Of a DNA stretch of 64,000 nt, positions 16,835 through 24,387 are shown piece by piece. The translations under genes and the position numbers were made by a program. The first letter of the stretch is position 1; each line of letters opens with the position of its first letter. The notes beneath the pieces are model-generated. The model was not told the DNA's origin. It did no database searches and saw only the letters and a program-made list of their open reading frames with translations. The stretch is from Sinorhizobium arboris LMG 14919 (GTDB lineage Bacteria; Pseudomonadota; Alphaproteobacteria; Rhizobiales; Rhizobiaceae): assembly GCF_000427465.1 (NCBI RefSeq), contig NZ_ATYB01000008.1, positions 496,001 through 560,000 on the forward strand, written 5' to 3'.

Positions 16835-18252
16835 AAAACGAAACGATCCTGCCGGCTCGCCTCGATCTCAAGGCGCCCGTCAAGACTGAAAGCCCGGAGC
16901 AACGCCTGCCGATGACCGCGCCGGCACGCGTGCCTGCGGCAATGACGGAGCCAGACCTCCTGGAGGACAACACGCGTTCGCCGATCCGGCGTCTCGTCGT
17001 GGCCGGACTGACAACGATCCTGGTCGCATTCGGCGGCTTCTTCGGCTGGGCCTTTTCGACGGAGCTCAGCAGTGCCTCGGTCACCAGCGGTACGATCGTC
17101 GTCGATTCCAAGCGCAAGACGGTCAGTCACTTCGAAGGCGGCGTGCTCAGCCGCATCCTGGTTCAGGAGGGAGACCACGTCGCACCCGGCCAGCCGCTGA
17201 TGAAGCTCGAGGACACCCGTGCCCGCTCCGACCTGCAGGCGCTGCAGAGTCGCCGTCTTGGCCTGATTGCAAAACTGGCCCGGCTGCGGGCCGAACGAGC
17301 CGGCATGCAGTCGGTCGCCTTTCCGGCCGATCTTTTCTCTGCGGGCGATGCGGCCGCGGATGCGGTAACGGCCGAAACCGCATTTTTCGAGAAGCGGAGC
17401 GAGGCCAAGAATGGGCGGATCGCAATCCAGCGCAAGACCATCGAGGAACATTCGGAAAGGGCCAAATCGCTCGTGGCCCAACTTCGGGCGACCGACCGGC
17501 AGATCGAGTTGATGAACGAGCAGCGGACGGCTATAGCGACCCTCGTCGACAAGGCCTTCGCTCAGCGCTCGAAGCTCATCGAAATCGACGCGCGCCTCAG
17601 CGAACTCGCCGCGACCCGTGGCGAACTCGCCGGCGACAAGGCCCAGGCGGAAAAAGCAATGGCCGGCGCCGAGCTTGCGCTCACTGGGATCGAATCAGAC
17701 TTCCAGTCGGAGATCGCCGGAGAGATCACCACGGCGCGCCTCGAGCTCGCGGAAGTCGAGCAGCGGATTACCTCCGCCGAGGACGTGCTGCGCCGCCTCG
17801 AGATCCGAGCGCCCCAGGCAGGCATCGTCGCCAATATTCAACTGCGCACGCCAGGCAGCGCCGTCACCCCCGGGCAGCCGCTCCTCGACATCGTTCCGGA
17901 AGACGAACCGCTGCTCGTGGAGATGCATGTCAGCACGCGCGACATCGACAGCATAGCGATCGGCTCAAGCACACAGATACGCCTGACGGCCTACAGCCAG
18001 CGCTCGCATCTGCCTTTGAACGGCAAGGTCACCTATATCGCGGCCGACCAATCCGTGGATGAGAAGTCGAACGTCGCCTATTTCGTCGCGCGGGCGGAGG
18101 TCGAGCCAGAATCGCTTGCCGCCAATCCGGACATCCGGCTCTATCCCGGCATGCCCGCCGAGGTGTTGATCGTGCACAAACCACGTTCGGCGATCGATTA
18201 CCTTGTTTCTCCCGTCTCGGACAGTTTCAACCGCGCGTTTCGAGAAGATTGA
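16831..18252 (+). CDS. wgdB: HlyD-family membrane fusion protein WgdB/ExpD2
   Basis: Periplasmic adaptor of 473 residues that pairs with WgdA. A cytoplasmic N-tail of about 50 residues is followed by one membrane helix (LVVAGLTTILVAFGGFFGWA, about 54-73). The first half-lipoyl segment is SHFEGGVLSRILVQEGDHVA, near 100. A long coiled-coil hairpin spans roughly 130-325. The second half-lipoyl is IRAPQAGIVANIQLRTPGSA, near 328. The C-terminal beta-barrel ends with the family block RLYPGMPAEVLIV. Its start ATG overlaps the wgdA stop, so both are made together. It probably recruits a TolC-type channel encoded elsewhere. Confidence 0.92.
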   Translation: MKNETILPARLDLKAPVKTESPEQRLPMTAPARVPAAMTEPDLLEDNTRSPIRRLVVAGLTTILVAFGGFFGWAFSTELSSASVTSGTIVVDSKRKTVSHFEGGVLSRILVQEGDHVAPGQPLMKLEDTRARSDLQALQSRRLGLIAKLARLRAERAGMQSVAFPADLFSAGDAAADAVTAETAFFEKRSEAKNGRIAIQRKTIEEHSERAKSLVAQLRATDRQIELMNEQRTAIATLVDKAFAQRSKLIEIDARLSELAATRGELAGDKAQAEKAMAGAELALTGIESDFQSEIAGEITTARLELAEVEQRITSAEDVLRRLEIRAPQAGIVANIQLRTPGSAVTPGQPLLDIVPEDEPLLVEMHVSTRDIDSIAIGSSTQIRLTAYSQRSHLPLNGKVTYIAADQSVDEKSNVAYFVARAEVEPESLAANPDIRLYPGMPAEVLIVHKPRSAIDYLVSPVSDSFNRAFRED

Positions 18253-18283
18253 CGGAAGGATGGAGGATGTCGCCACCGTTTCA

Positions 18284-18310
18284 AATTTACTTTAAATTTT
18301 GAATCTCTTT
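18284..18310. promoter_or_regulatory. Degenerate WggR-type dyad upstream of wgeA
   Basis: AATTTACTTTAAATTTTGAA aligns with the wggR-wgdA dyad: the left arm differs at one base (ACTTT for ACTTC) and the right arm is weaker. It lies 218-244 bases before the wgeA start, just after wgdB, the expected place for WggR control of the wge operon. Confidence 0.6.
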
Positions 18311-18347
18311 GCTGGCAATTCTATAAGAATTACTCCTAAAATTATAC

Positions 18348-18365
18348 TGTACCAATATTGGCACA
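18348..18365. promoter_or_regulatory. 18-bp near-perfect palindrome upstream of wgeA
   Basis: TGTACCAATATTGGCACA pairs at 8 of 9 positions. It lies 163-180 bases upstream of wgeA and about 40 bases past the WggR-type dyad. Its size and symmetry suit a LuxR-type or other dimeric regulator. ExpR is known to control wge expression, but I cannot match a verified ExpR consensus. Confidence 0.4.
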
Positions 18366-18527
18366 TGTCGGACGATATGTCTTCGACACTGCGATTACAT
18401 CAGCATATCGTCGATTTATTTTATAAAACCGTGTTGCGTTCGTAATTATTGCAGTGCACACTCCGGCACGCAAATCCTCGGCTCCGCGCCGATGATGCAT
18501 GCATCAAACGACGAAGAGGAGTAGCAG

Positions 18528-19187
18528 ATGGCCACTTTGGAAGGCGGCGCATACGACGACGCCCTGTTTGGCTCCCGCTTTGACGATTTCATCCGCGCCC
18601 ACGGGGGTGATGATTTCGTCAACGGAGGCAATGGGAACGACACTATCTTCGGTGACGAAGGTGATGATTTGCTGTTCGGCGGCAACGGAAACGACACCGT
18701 GTTCGGCGGCGAAGGCACCGATGTGCTCCATGGCGAAAACGGTGACGACATCCTGGTCGGCGGATCGGGTGACGACCTCATCTATGGCGACAACGGCAAC
18801 GACATTCTCCTTGGGGGCGCAGGCAGCGACTTCCTCCTCGGAGGCAGAGGCAATGACGTGCTCTTCGGCGGTGCCGGCAACGACATCATCGACGGCGGCT
18901 CCGGTTCCGACCTTCTTGTCGGCGGTCAGGGCAGCGACATTTTCGTGTTCGACGGCGGCGGCGGCAACGACGTCATCCTCGACTTCACTCCCGGCGAGGA
19001 CGTCCTTCAGATATCCAAGGGCATCAATGGCCTCGACATCACCGCACCCGAGGATCTCGCTTCGCGCATCACCCAGGTCGGCGGCAATGTCGTCATCGAC
19101 CTCGGCCACGGCGACACGCTGACGCTGGTCAATGCCGACGCCGAGGACATACAGGCGCACCCCGAAAACTACTTCACCGTTCACTGA
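18528..19187 (+). CDS. wgeA: Secreted RTX calcium-binding protein WgeA/ExpE1
   Basis: Protein of 219 residues made almost wholly of RTX nonapeptides (GGxGxDxxx). They run from about residue 25 to 150 in at least twelve units such as GGNGNDTIF, GGSGDDLIY, GGAGSDFLL and GGQGSDIFV. Calcium would fold these into a parallel beta roll. The C-terminal part (FTPGEDVLQISKGINGLDIT onward) resembles the type I secretion signal end. There is no Sec signal and no enzymatic domain. The neighbouring WgdA-WgdB exporter is the obvious route. Ribosome site gaggag is 6 bases before the ATG. The protein is known to be required for EPS II production or secretion. Confidence 0.93.
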   Translation: MATLEGGAYDDALFGSRFDDFIRAHGGDDFVNGGNGNDTIFGDEGDDLLFGGNGNDTVFGGEGTDVLHGENGDDILVGGSGDDLIYGDNGNDILLGGAGSDFLLGGRGNDVLFGGAGNDIIDGGSGSDLLVGGQGSDIFVFDGGGGNDVILDFTPGEDVLQISKGINGLDITAPEDLASRITQVGGNVVIDLGHGDTLTLVNADAEDIQAHPENYFTVH

Positions 19188-19196
19188 TAGGCTGAC

Positions 19197-19240
19197 GCGG
19201 GATGCGGGTAGAACACCGCAGACGGCTTTCCTCATCCCGC
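19197..19240 (+). terminator. Possible attenuator hairpin between wgeA and wgeB
   Basis: gcgggatg (19197-19204) and catcccgc (19233-19240) form an 8-bp stem with a long loop, 10 bases after the wgeA stop. There is no clear U-run. It may reduce read-through so that the secreted protein is made in excess over the enzymes. Confidence 0.25.
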
Positions 19241-19310
19241 CCCTGACTTCAAACGGTGCGCCCTGCCTCCTCCCGCGGGGCGCGCCTTTCCAATAGCAGA
19301 GGAGTGGCGT

Positions 19311-21557
19311 GTGACGTTTGACGACCGTATGCGGGGCGCCAGCGGTTTTTTCGAGGACGCCAGGGCTTTTCGGCTCGGCTCCGAAGTAGCCGTCTTGATC
19401 TGGAACGTTCGCGCCAGGCCGCCTGCCGCCGCCAAACACACCCTTGTCATGCCCGAGCAACCGGTCCCGCTCGTCAGCACGATCCTGCCGCTCGCCGACG
19501 GCGGCCAGCGTGTGCTTTGGGCCATGCGGCCGGAAGGCGAGCGCCGCCGCGGACAGATTTCCATCGACCGCGACTGTGTTCAGACGGTCGTCCTGCCCCC
19601 CGTCGGCGAACTTCCGCCGCTCGATGTGGAGGCGCTGTTTGCCGAACTCGCGCCGGAGGGCTGCGTCAAGTTCCTGAACAATCTTCTCACCGCCTGGCGG
19701 AGCGCTTTCCGCCTGTCCCGCGACCCGCTCTTCATCTGTCTGGTCGAGGACGCACTTCACGCGCTGACGTCGCGGCCGCGACCCGCCAAAATCGTATGTC
19801 CGATCACACAGGGCCAATACCTGGTCGAGACCGCGATAAGCCCTGATTTCGGTGAGATCAGCGCCGTCTATGCCCTTGGGACCGACGCCATCCTGCCGAT
19901 GGCGTCGCAAGCAGTGATCGGCGCCCAGAGGGACAAGCTTCGTCCCTGCCACTTCGTCGTCGAGTCTCCCAAATACCCTCAGTCCTTCGTGCTCGTCGGA
20001 AAGAGGGGCATCGCGCTACGCGATCTCTCTTCCGTCAAACCCCAGTACCCCAACCTCCAGACCTGGTGGGCAGAACGGGGCGCAACGCCGGGACTGCACG
20101 AGTTCGTCGTTCGCTGGCTCTCGACTACGCCGGAGGGCGGGCTTGCGACCGCCGTTGACCTCCAGCTTCGGACCCCGCTCCCCCCTAGACGGATCGGCAG
20201 GTCCGCAATGCATCCTTCGGCGGAGGTGGATCTCGCATTGGCGGTTTCTGGCGGCCTGCTTGCTGGCGGCTGGTCCCATGATCCGACAGGCACTCTCGCC
20301 GGCATCGACTACCTGAAAGAAGACGGTACGGCCGTACCGCTCGACTGCAACTGGTACGAATTTCCCGCATGGGCACGCGGGGAGGACGACAACGCGCGGG
20401 CCGACGTGACCGGCTTCGTGGCCTGGCTGCCGTCGAATGACGCGCCCGGTGCCCTGCTCCAGCCGCGTTTCCAGATGCGGCTCGCCTCCGGCACCGCGAG
20501 ACCGCTCGTGCCGAAGCCGCAACCGTTCGAGGCTTCCGCACAGCGCAACTGCATCCTGCGGGCAGTCCCCCCGCAGCACGCAGTCGACCAGGCCTTCCGG
20601 ACGATCCTTGCCCCCGCGCTGCAGGACGTCGAGCAGCGGCTGGGCAAGGCCACCAAGGTCGACTACACCAAGGACTACGACCTGCCCGAAAGGGCGCCCC
20701 TGGTCTCGATCGTCGTACCGCTTTACCGCGTTCTCGATTTCCTCCGGTTCCAGCTCTCCGGCATGGCAACCGACCGCTGGCTCGCGAACAATGCGGAGAT
20801 CATCTATGTCCTGGATTCACCGGAGATTCAGGACGAGACCGAGCATCTGCTTGGCGGTCTGCATCTCCTCCACGGACTGCCGATGAAGCTCGTGGTGATG
20901 AACCGCAACGGCGGCTATGCGCGGGCCTGCAATGCCGGCGCGCGCTTCGCACGTGGCTCGGTCATCGTCATGCTGAACTCCGACGTGGTCCCATCGGCAC
21001 CAGGTTGGCTGCAGAGGCTGGCGCTGCCGCTGATCGAACAGAAGCGGCTCGGAGCCATCGGTCCGAAGCTGATCTTCGAGGACGGATCGCTCCAGCACGC
21101 GGGACTGTATTTCGCACGCGACCAGCGCGGCATATGGCTCAACCACCATTTCCACAAGGGCATGCCTGGGGACTATGCGCCGGCTCAGCTTGCACGCAGC
21201 GTTCCCGGCATCACCGGTGCGTGCCTGGTCACGCGGCGGGACACCTACGAGCTCGTGGACGGATATACGGAGGATTATGTGATCGGCGACTACGAGGACA
21301 GCGACTTGTGCCTGAAGATCCGCCGGTGCGGCTATGACATCGTCTACGAGCCGTCGGCGTGTCTCTATCATTTCGAGCGCCGCTCGATCCGCCGCAGCGA
21401 AGATTATATGCGCGGAGTCGCCAGCCAGTACAACTCGTGGCTGCACACCGAACGCTGGAATGACGACATTGGCGAGCTGATGAAGGCCGATCTCGGCGAT
21501 CCGGACCACCTGACGGCTACCTTCGGGATCGGTACGGCAGCGAGGACCGCCGCATGA
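19311..21557 (+). CDS. wgeB: GT2-domain glycosyltransferase WgeB/ExpE2
   Basis: Protein of 748 residues starting at GTG 19311 with agaggag upstream. The first 450 residues match no family I can name. The GT-A/GT2 domain begins with APLVSIVVPLYRVLDFLRFQ near 462. NRNGGYARACNAGARFARGS follows near 530, then the metal motif MLNSDVVPSAPGWL near 553 and the acceptor-site block VIGDYEDSDLCLKIRRCGYD near 655. It probably transfers one sugar of the galactoglucan repeat. It overlaps wgeC by 4 bases (ATGA), and the wge genes run on with tight spacing. Confidence 0.88.
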   Translation: MTFDDRMRGASGFFEDARAFRLGSEVAVLIWNVRARPPAAAKHTLVMPEQPVPLVSTILPLADGGQRVLWAMRPEGERRRGQISIDRDCVQTVVLPPVGELPPLDVEALFAELAPEGCVKFLNNLLTAWRSAFRLSRDPLFICLVEDALHALTSRPRPAKIVCPITQGQYLVETAISPDFGEISAVYALGTDAILPMASQAVIGAQRDKLRPCHFVVESPKYPQSFVLVGKRGIALRDLSSVKPQYPNLQTWWAERGATPGLHEFVVRWLSTTPEGGLATAVDLQLRTPLPPRRIGRSAMHPSAEVDLALAVSGGLLAGGWSHDPTGTLAGIDYLKEDGTAVPLDCNWYEFPAWARGEDDNARADVTGFVAWLPSNDAPGALLQPRFQMRLASGTARPLVPKPQPFEASAQRNCILRAVPPQHAVDQAFRTILAPALQDVEQRLGKATKVDYTKDYDLPERAPLVSIVVPLYRVLDFLRFQLSGMATDRWLANNAEIIYVLDSPEIQDETEHLLGGLHLLHGLPMKLVVMNRNGGYARACNAGARFARGSVIVMLNSDVVPSAPGWLQRLALPLIEQKRLGAIGPKLIFEDGSLQHAGLYFARDQRGIWLNHHFHKGMPGDYAPAQLARSVPGITGACLVTRRDTYELVDGYTEDYVIGDYEDSDLCLKIRRCGYDIVYEPSACLYHFERRSIRRSEDYMRGVASQYNSWLHTERWNDDIGELMKADLGDPDHLTATFGIGTAARTAA

Positions 21558-22399
21558 GCGAGACCGCACTGCGCCAGGAAAACACTGCACCCACGGAACT
21601 GCCCCCTCGCGACGAGCGCGTGGAAACCCTGCTGGGGAGCATTCTTCGAAACCGCTTTCTCCCCGAGCCCAATCCCGACAGCGTCTTCGTCGGCGACGGC
21701 GATTTCAGGGCGGTGGGCGTTGAATTTCTGGGCCATTTCGTCCGGCTGGGGGGGCTGCGTCCGGAAAGCCGCGTTCTCGACATCGGCTCCGGCATCGGCC
21801 GAATGGCTGTCCCGCTCACGCAGTATCTGGATTTCGAGAAGGGGCGCTACAGCGGAATAGACCCTGTGGAGGGCGGCATCGCCTGGTGCCGCCGCTTCAT
21901 CACTCCGGCCTATCCGAATTTCACATTCCAGCGCGTCGATATTGCCCATGAACTCTATAATCCGAGCGGCAAGATCAGCGGCAACGCATTGAAACTGCCC
22001 TATGCCGACGGTCATTTCGACTTCGTGGTCATGACGTCGATCGTGACGCATCTGCCGCCGGACGAAGTCCTGGTCTATCTGCGAGAGGTGGGAAGGCTTC
22101 TGAAGCCGGGCGGCCGCCTCTTCATGACCGCTTTCGTCGTCGACCGCGTCGCGGCGGCGAACGAGAACGGCCGGCGCGACGCACGCCTTGGATTTTCGCG
22201 CGACGGCGACGGGCCGTGCTGGTACGTCCCCGACCTGCCGCGTCTCGCCGCCGTCGGTTTCGACGACGGCTTTCTCGACGCCGCACTCGACCGGGCCGGT
22301 CTCACAACAAGCCTGAAGGCGCTCGGCGCCTGGCGCGGAAAGGAAGCGGAGCACTATCAGGACATCTTCGTCGCCGAACGTCGGGGAGGCGGTGCGTGA
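21554..22399 (+). CDS. wgeC: SAM-dependent methyltransferase-like protein WgeC/ExpE3
   Basis: Class I methyltransferase fold, 281 residues. SAM motif I is VLDIGSGIGRMAVPL near 74-88. The acidic residue at the end of strand 2 is in YSGIDPVEGG. The post-I block GNALKLPYADGHFDFVVMTS lies near 141-160, followed by LREVGRLLKPGGRLFMTAFV, the common Methyltransf_11 ending. The substrate is unknown. Galactoglucan is described as acetylated and pyruvylated, not methylated, so a capping methyl group on the growing chain or lipid carrier is a guess. Its stop overlaps the GTG of wgeD (GTGA). Confidence 0.88.
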   Translation: MSETALRQENTAPTELPPRDERVETLLGSILRNRFLPEPNPDSVFVGDGDFRAVGVEFLGHFVRLGGLRPESRVLDIGSGIGRMAVPLTQYLDFEKGRYSGIDPVEGGIAWCRRFITPAYPNFTFQRVDIAHELYNPSGKISGNALKLPYADGHFDFVVMTSIVTHLPPDEVLVYLREVGRLLKPGGRLFMTAFVVDRVAAANENGRRDARLGFSRDGDGPCWYVPDLPRLAAVGFDDGFLDAALDRAGLTTSLKALGAWRGKEAEHYQDIFVAERRGGGA

Positions 22400-23658
22400 G
22401 CATGCGCGTTCTGGTTGCAGCTCATAACCATCCGGCTCTCCACCCCGGAGGTACGGAGATCTTCGCCCACGACCTGTTCGCAGCCTATAAGCGCGCCGGC
22501 TGCGAAGCGCTTTTCCTCGGCGCGACAAACCAGATCCACCGCCAAGCGCGGCCGGGCACCAGCTTTCAGGGTGTCGGTCCCGCAGGAGACGAGTTGCTGT
22601 TGTGGTCCGGGCACTTCGACCGCTTCTTCATGAGCCAGATCGATCTCTACGGCATCGTGCCGGATCTCGCGGAGCTGTTGCGCGACTTCAGGCCCGACGT
22701 CGTCCATATCCATCACCTGCTTCTGCTCGGCGCGGAGTTTCCGCATATCGTTCGCCGTACTCTGCCGCACTGCCGGATCGTCATGACGCTGCACGACTAT
22801 TATCCGATCTGTCACCACGACGGGCTGATGGTGAGGACGAGCGGCAAGGAACTTTGCCATATGGCAAGCCCCGACAGGTGCCATGCCTGCTTCAAGGACA
22901 TAGCGCTCGACCGGTTCGCATTGCGCGAACGCCACCTGAAGGCCCTCCTGAGCGACGTGGACCGGTTCGTGTCGCCAAGCCGATTCCTCAAGCAGCGCTT
23001 CGTCGAATGGGGGCTGGCGGAAGACGCAATCAGCGTCATCCCCAACGGGCTGCCGCCTCGCAACCCACCGGCCGCAGCCCGAGGGCCCGGCTCGGATCGT
23101 CCGATCTTCGGCTACTTCGGCAATCTCAACCCCTGGAAAGGCGTCCCCGTATTGCTGGAGGCGGCGCGACAGCTCATTGCCGAGGGGCTGACCTTCGAAC
23201 TGCGCGTCCACGGCGGAGCGCCCTTCCAGAGCGAGAGCTTCGTGGACGAGATCACGCGCCTTTTCCGGGAAACGGCGCCGACCGTGCAGCAGCGCGGCGC
23301 CTACCGGCGCGAAGACGTGGCGGATCTCGTGGCTGCGGTGGACTGCACAATTGTACCTTCGATCTGGTGGGAAAATGCCCCGCTTGTCATCCAGGAAGCG
23401 CAGGCCCTCGGGCGGCCGGTCATAGCCAGCAACATAGGGGGCATGGCCGAGGCGATCGAGGATGGCGTGAACGGCCTCACCGTTGCGCCCAACGACCCGC
23501 GGGCGCTGGCCGCTGCCATGCGCCGTCTCGCGGAAGACGGAGGTCTGGCGCGCCGGCTTTCCGCAAACGCTCGGGCGCCCGAGAGCATCGACACCACCGC
23601 CCGACGCTACCTCGAGTTGATCGAAGCGATCAAGCCGTCACGTATCGAAGCGGCATAA
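22396..23658 (+). CDS. wgeD: GT4 glycosyltransferase WgeD/ExpE4
   Basis: GT-B glycosyltransferase of 420 residues. I chose GTG 22396 because it overlaps the wgeC stop and has ggaggcgg upstream; ATG 22402 is the alternative. The N-terminal half opens MRVLVAAHNHPALHPGGTEI and contains VVHIHHLLLLG and MTLHDYYPICHHDGLM. A Cys-rich segment ELCHMASPDRCHACF near 155 is shared with WgeG. The C-terminal donor site has IFGYFGNLNPWKGVPVLLEA near 236 and PSIWWENAPLVIQEAQALGR near 321, with the catalytic-type E-x7-E. It is a paralogue of wgeG 3 kb downstream. Confidence 0.9.
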   Translation: MSMRVLVAAHNHPALHPGGTEIFAHDLFAAYKRAGCEALFLGATNQIHRQARPGTSFQGVGPAGDELLLWSGHFDRFFMSQIDLYGIVPDLAELLRDFRPDVVHIHHLLLLGAEFPHIVRRTLPHCRIVMTLHDYYPICHHDGLMVRTSGKELCHMASPDRCHACFKDIALDRFALRERHLKALLSDVDRFVSPSRFLKQRFVEWGLAEDAISVIPNGLPPRNPPAAARGPGSDRPIFGYFGNLNPWKGVPVLLEAARQLIAEGLTFELRVHGGAPFQSESFVDEITRLFRETAPTVQQRGAYRREDVADLVAAVDCTIVPSIWWENAPLVIQEAQALGRPVIASNIGGMAEAIEDGVNGLTVAPNDPRALAAAMRRLAEDGGLARRLSANARAPESIDTTARRYLELIEAIKPSRIEAA

Positions 23659-23669
23659 AGGGGGAATCG

Positions 23670-24377
23670 ATGGCTGCTGTTGCCGAGAAATCAAATGCCG
23701 CATCTGAGCAGGACAATACGAAGCCGATGAGCGGCCGGGTCGACGCAATCGACCAGGGGCGAATCTTCGGCTGGGCGTTCGATCCGGCAGCACCCGACAA
23801 GCGTCTCACCATCCGCGTGTACCTTGACGGCAGCGTCATTGCCGAGGCGGCCGCCGACCGCAATCGCCCCGATCTCAAGCGCAACGGCATCGGCGACGGC
23901 AGCCATGCCTTTGAAATCGCGCTTCCCGACGCGGCAGCCTCGCGCGCCGCCGATCTGACGGTAACGGCCCTGGACGGGCGCGGCACGGAGCAGAAACTGC
24001 GCGTTCCGCGGCCGGACGAGCAGGCAGCCGAAGCCCTCATCGCCGCACCGCTCGCCAAAGTTCTCGATAAGCTCGACGTCCTCATGGCGGCACAGCGCCA
24101 ATTGCAGGTCTCACAGCGATCTCTCCAGCGCACGCATACCGACGACGGGAGCGAAGGCGGGACCGTGGGACCTGCGGCCGCCGCCGAAATCGGGCAGCGC
24201 CTCAATGACCTCGATGTTCATTTGATGCGGCTCGATGGCGTGGTTGCAGCGATGGAGAAGAATCTCGGCGCCTTGCAGAAACGGTCGAACGGGGAGCTGA
24301 AACCGCTGCTGCTCCTGCTTTTCGTTCTCGTGGGCTTTGCCGCCGGCGCCGCCCTCTCGCTTTTCGCCGGTGCATAA
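23670..24377 (+). CDS. wgeE: Tail-anchored membrane protein WgeE/ExpE5
   Basis: Protein of 235 residues starting at ATG 23670 (agggggaa upstream). Residues 20-110 form a beta-rich domain containing SGRVDAIDQGRIFGWAFDPA and IRVYLDGSVIAEA, similar in style to small domains found beside glycosyltransferases. Residues about 120-205 look helical and coiled coil (LDKLDVLMAAQRQLQVSQRS). A single hydrophobic helix near 212-232 (LLLLLFVLVGFAAGAALSLF) ends the protein, so it is probably C-terminally anchored with the bulk in the cytoplasm. A scaffold for the synthesis enzymes is my inference. Confidence 0.8.
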   Translation: MAAVAEKSNAASEQDNTKPMSGRVDAIDQGRIFGWAFDPAAPDKRLTIRVYLDGSVIAEAAADRNRPDLKRNGIGDGSHAFEIALPDAAASRAADLTVTALDGRGTEQKLRVPRPDEQAAEALIAAPLAKVLDKLDVLMAAQRQLQVSQRSLQRTHTDDGSEGGTVGPAAAAEIGQRLNDLDVHLMRLDGVVAAMEKNLGALQKRSNGELKPLLLLLFVLVGFAAGAALSLFAGA

Positions 24378-24387
24378 GAGGACGATC

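Noticed and set aside
18500..19120. Regular DNA repetition that could be mistaken for a CRISPR array or tandem repeat
   Set aside because: The period follows the 27-base codons of the RTX nonapeptide with variable bases; there are no identical repeats and unique spacers.
18504..19952. 482-codon antisense frame across wgeA and wgeB
   Set aside because: It has no family motif, and the sense strand encodes RTX repeats with a good ribosome site.
22602..24377. 591-codon frame running through wgeD into wgeE
   Set aside because: The first part is a shadow of wgeD; only the end from 23670 has a ribosome site and domain structure (WgeE).
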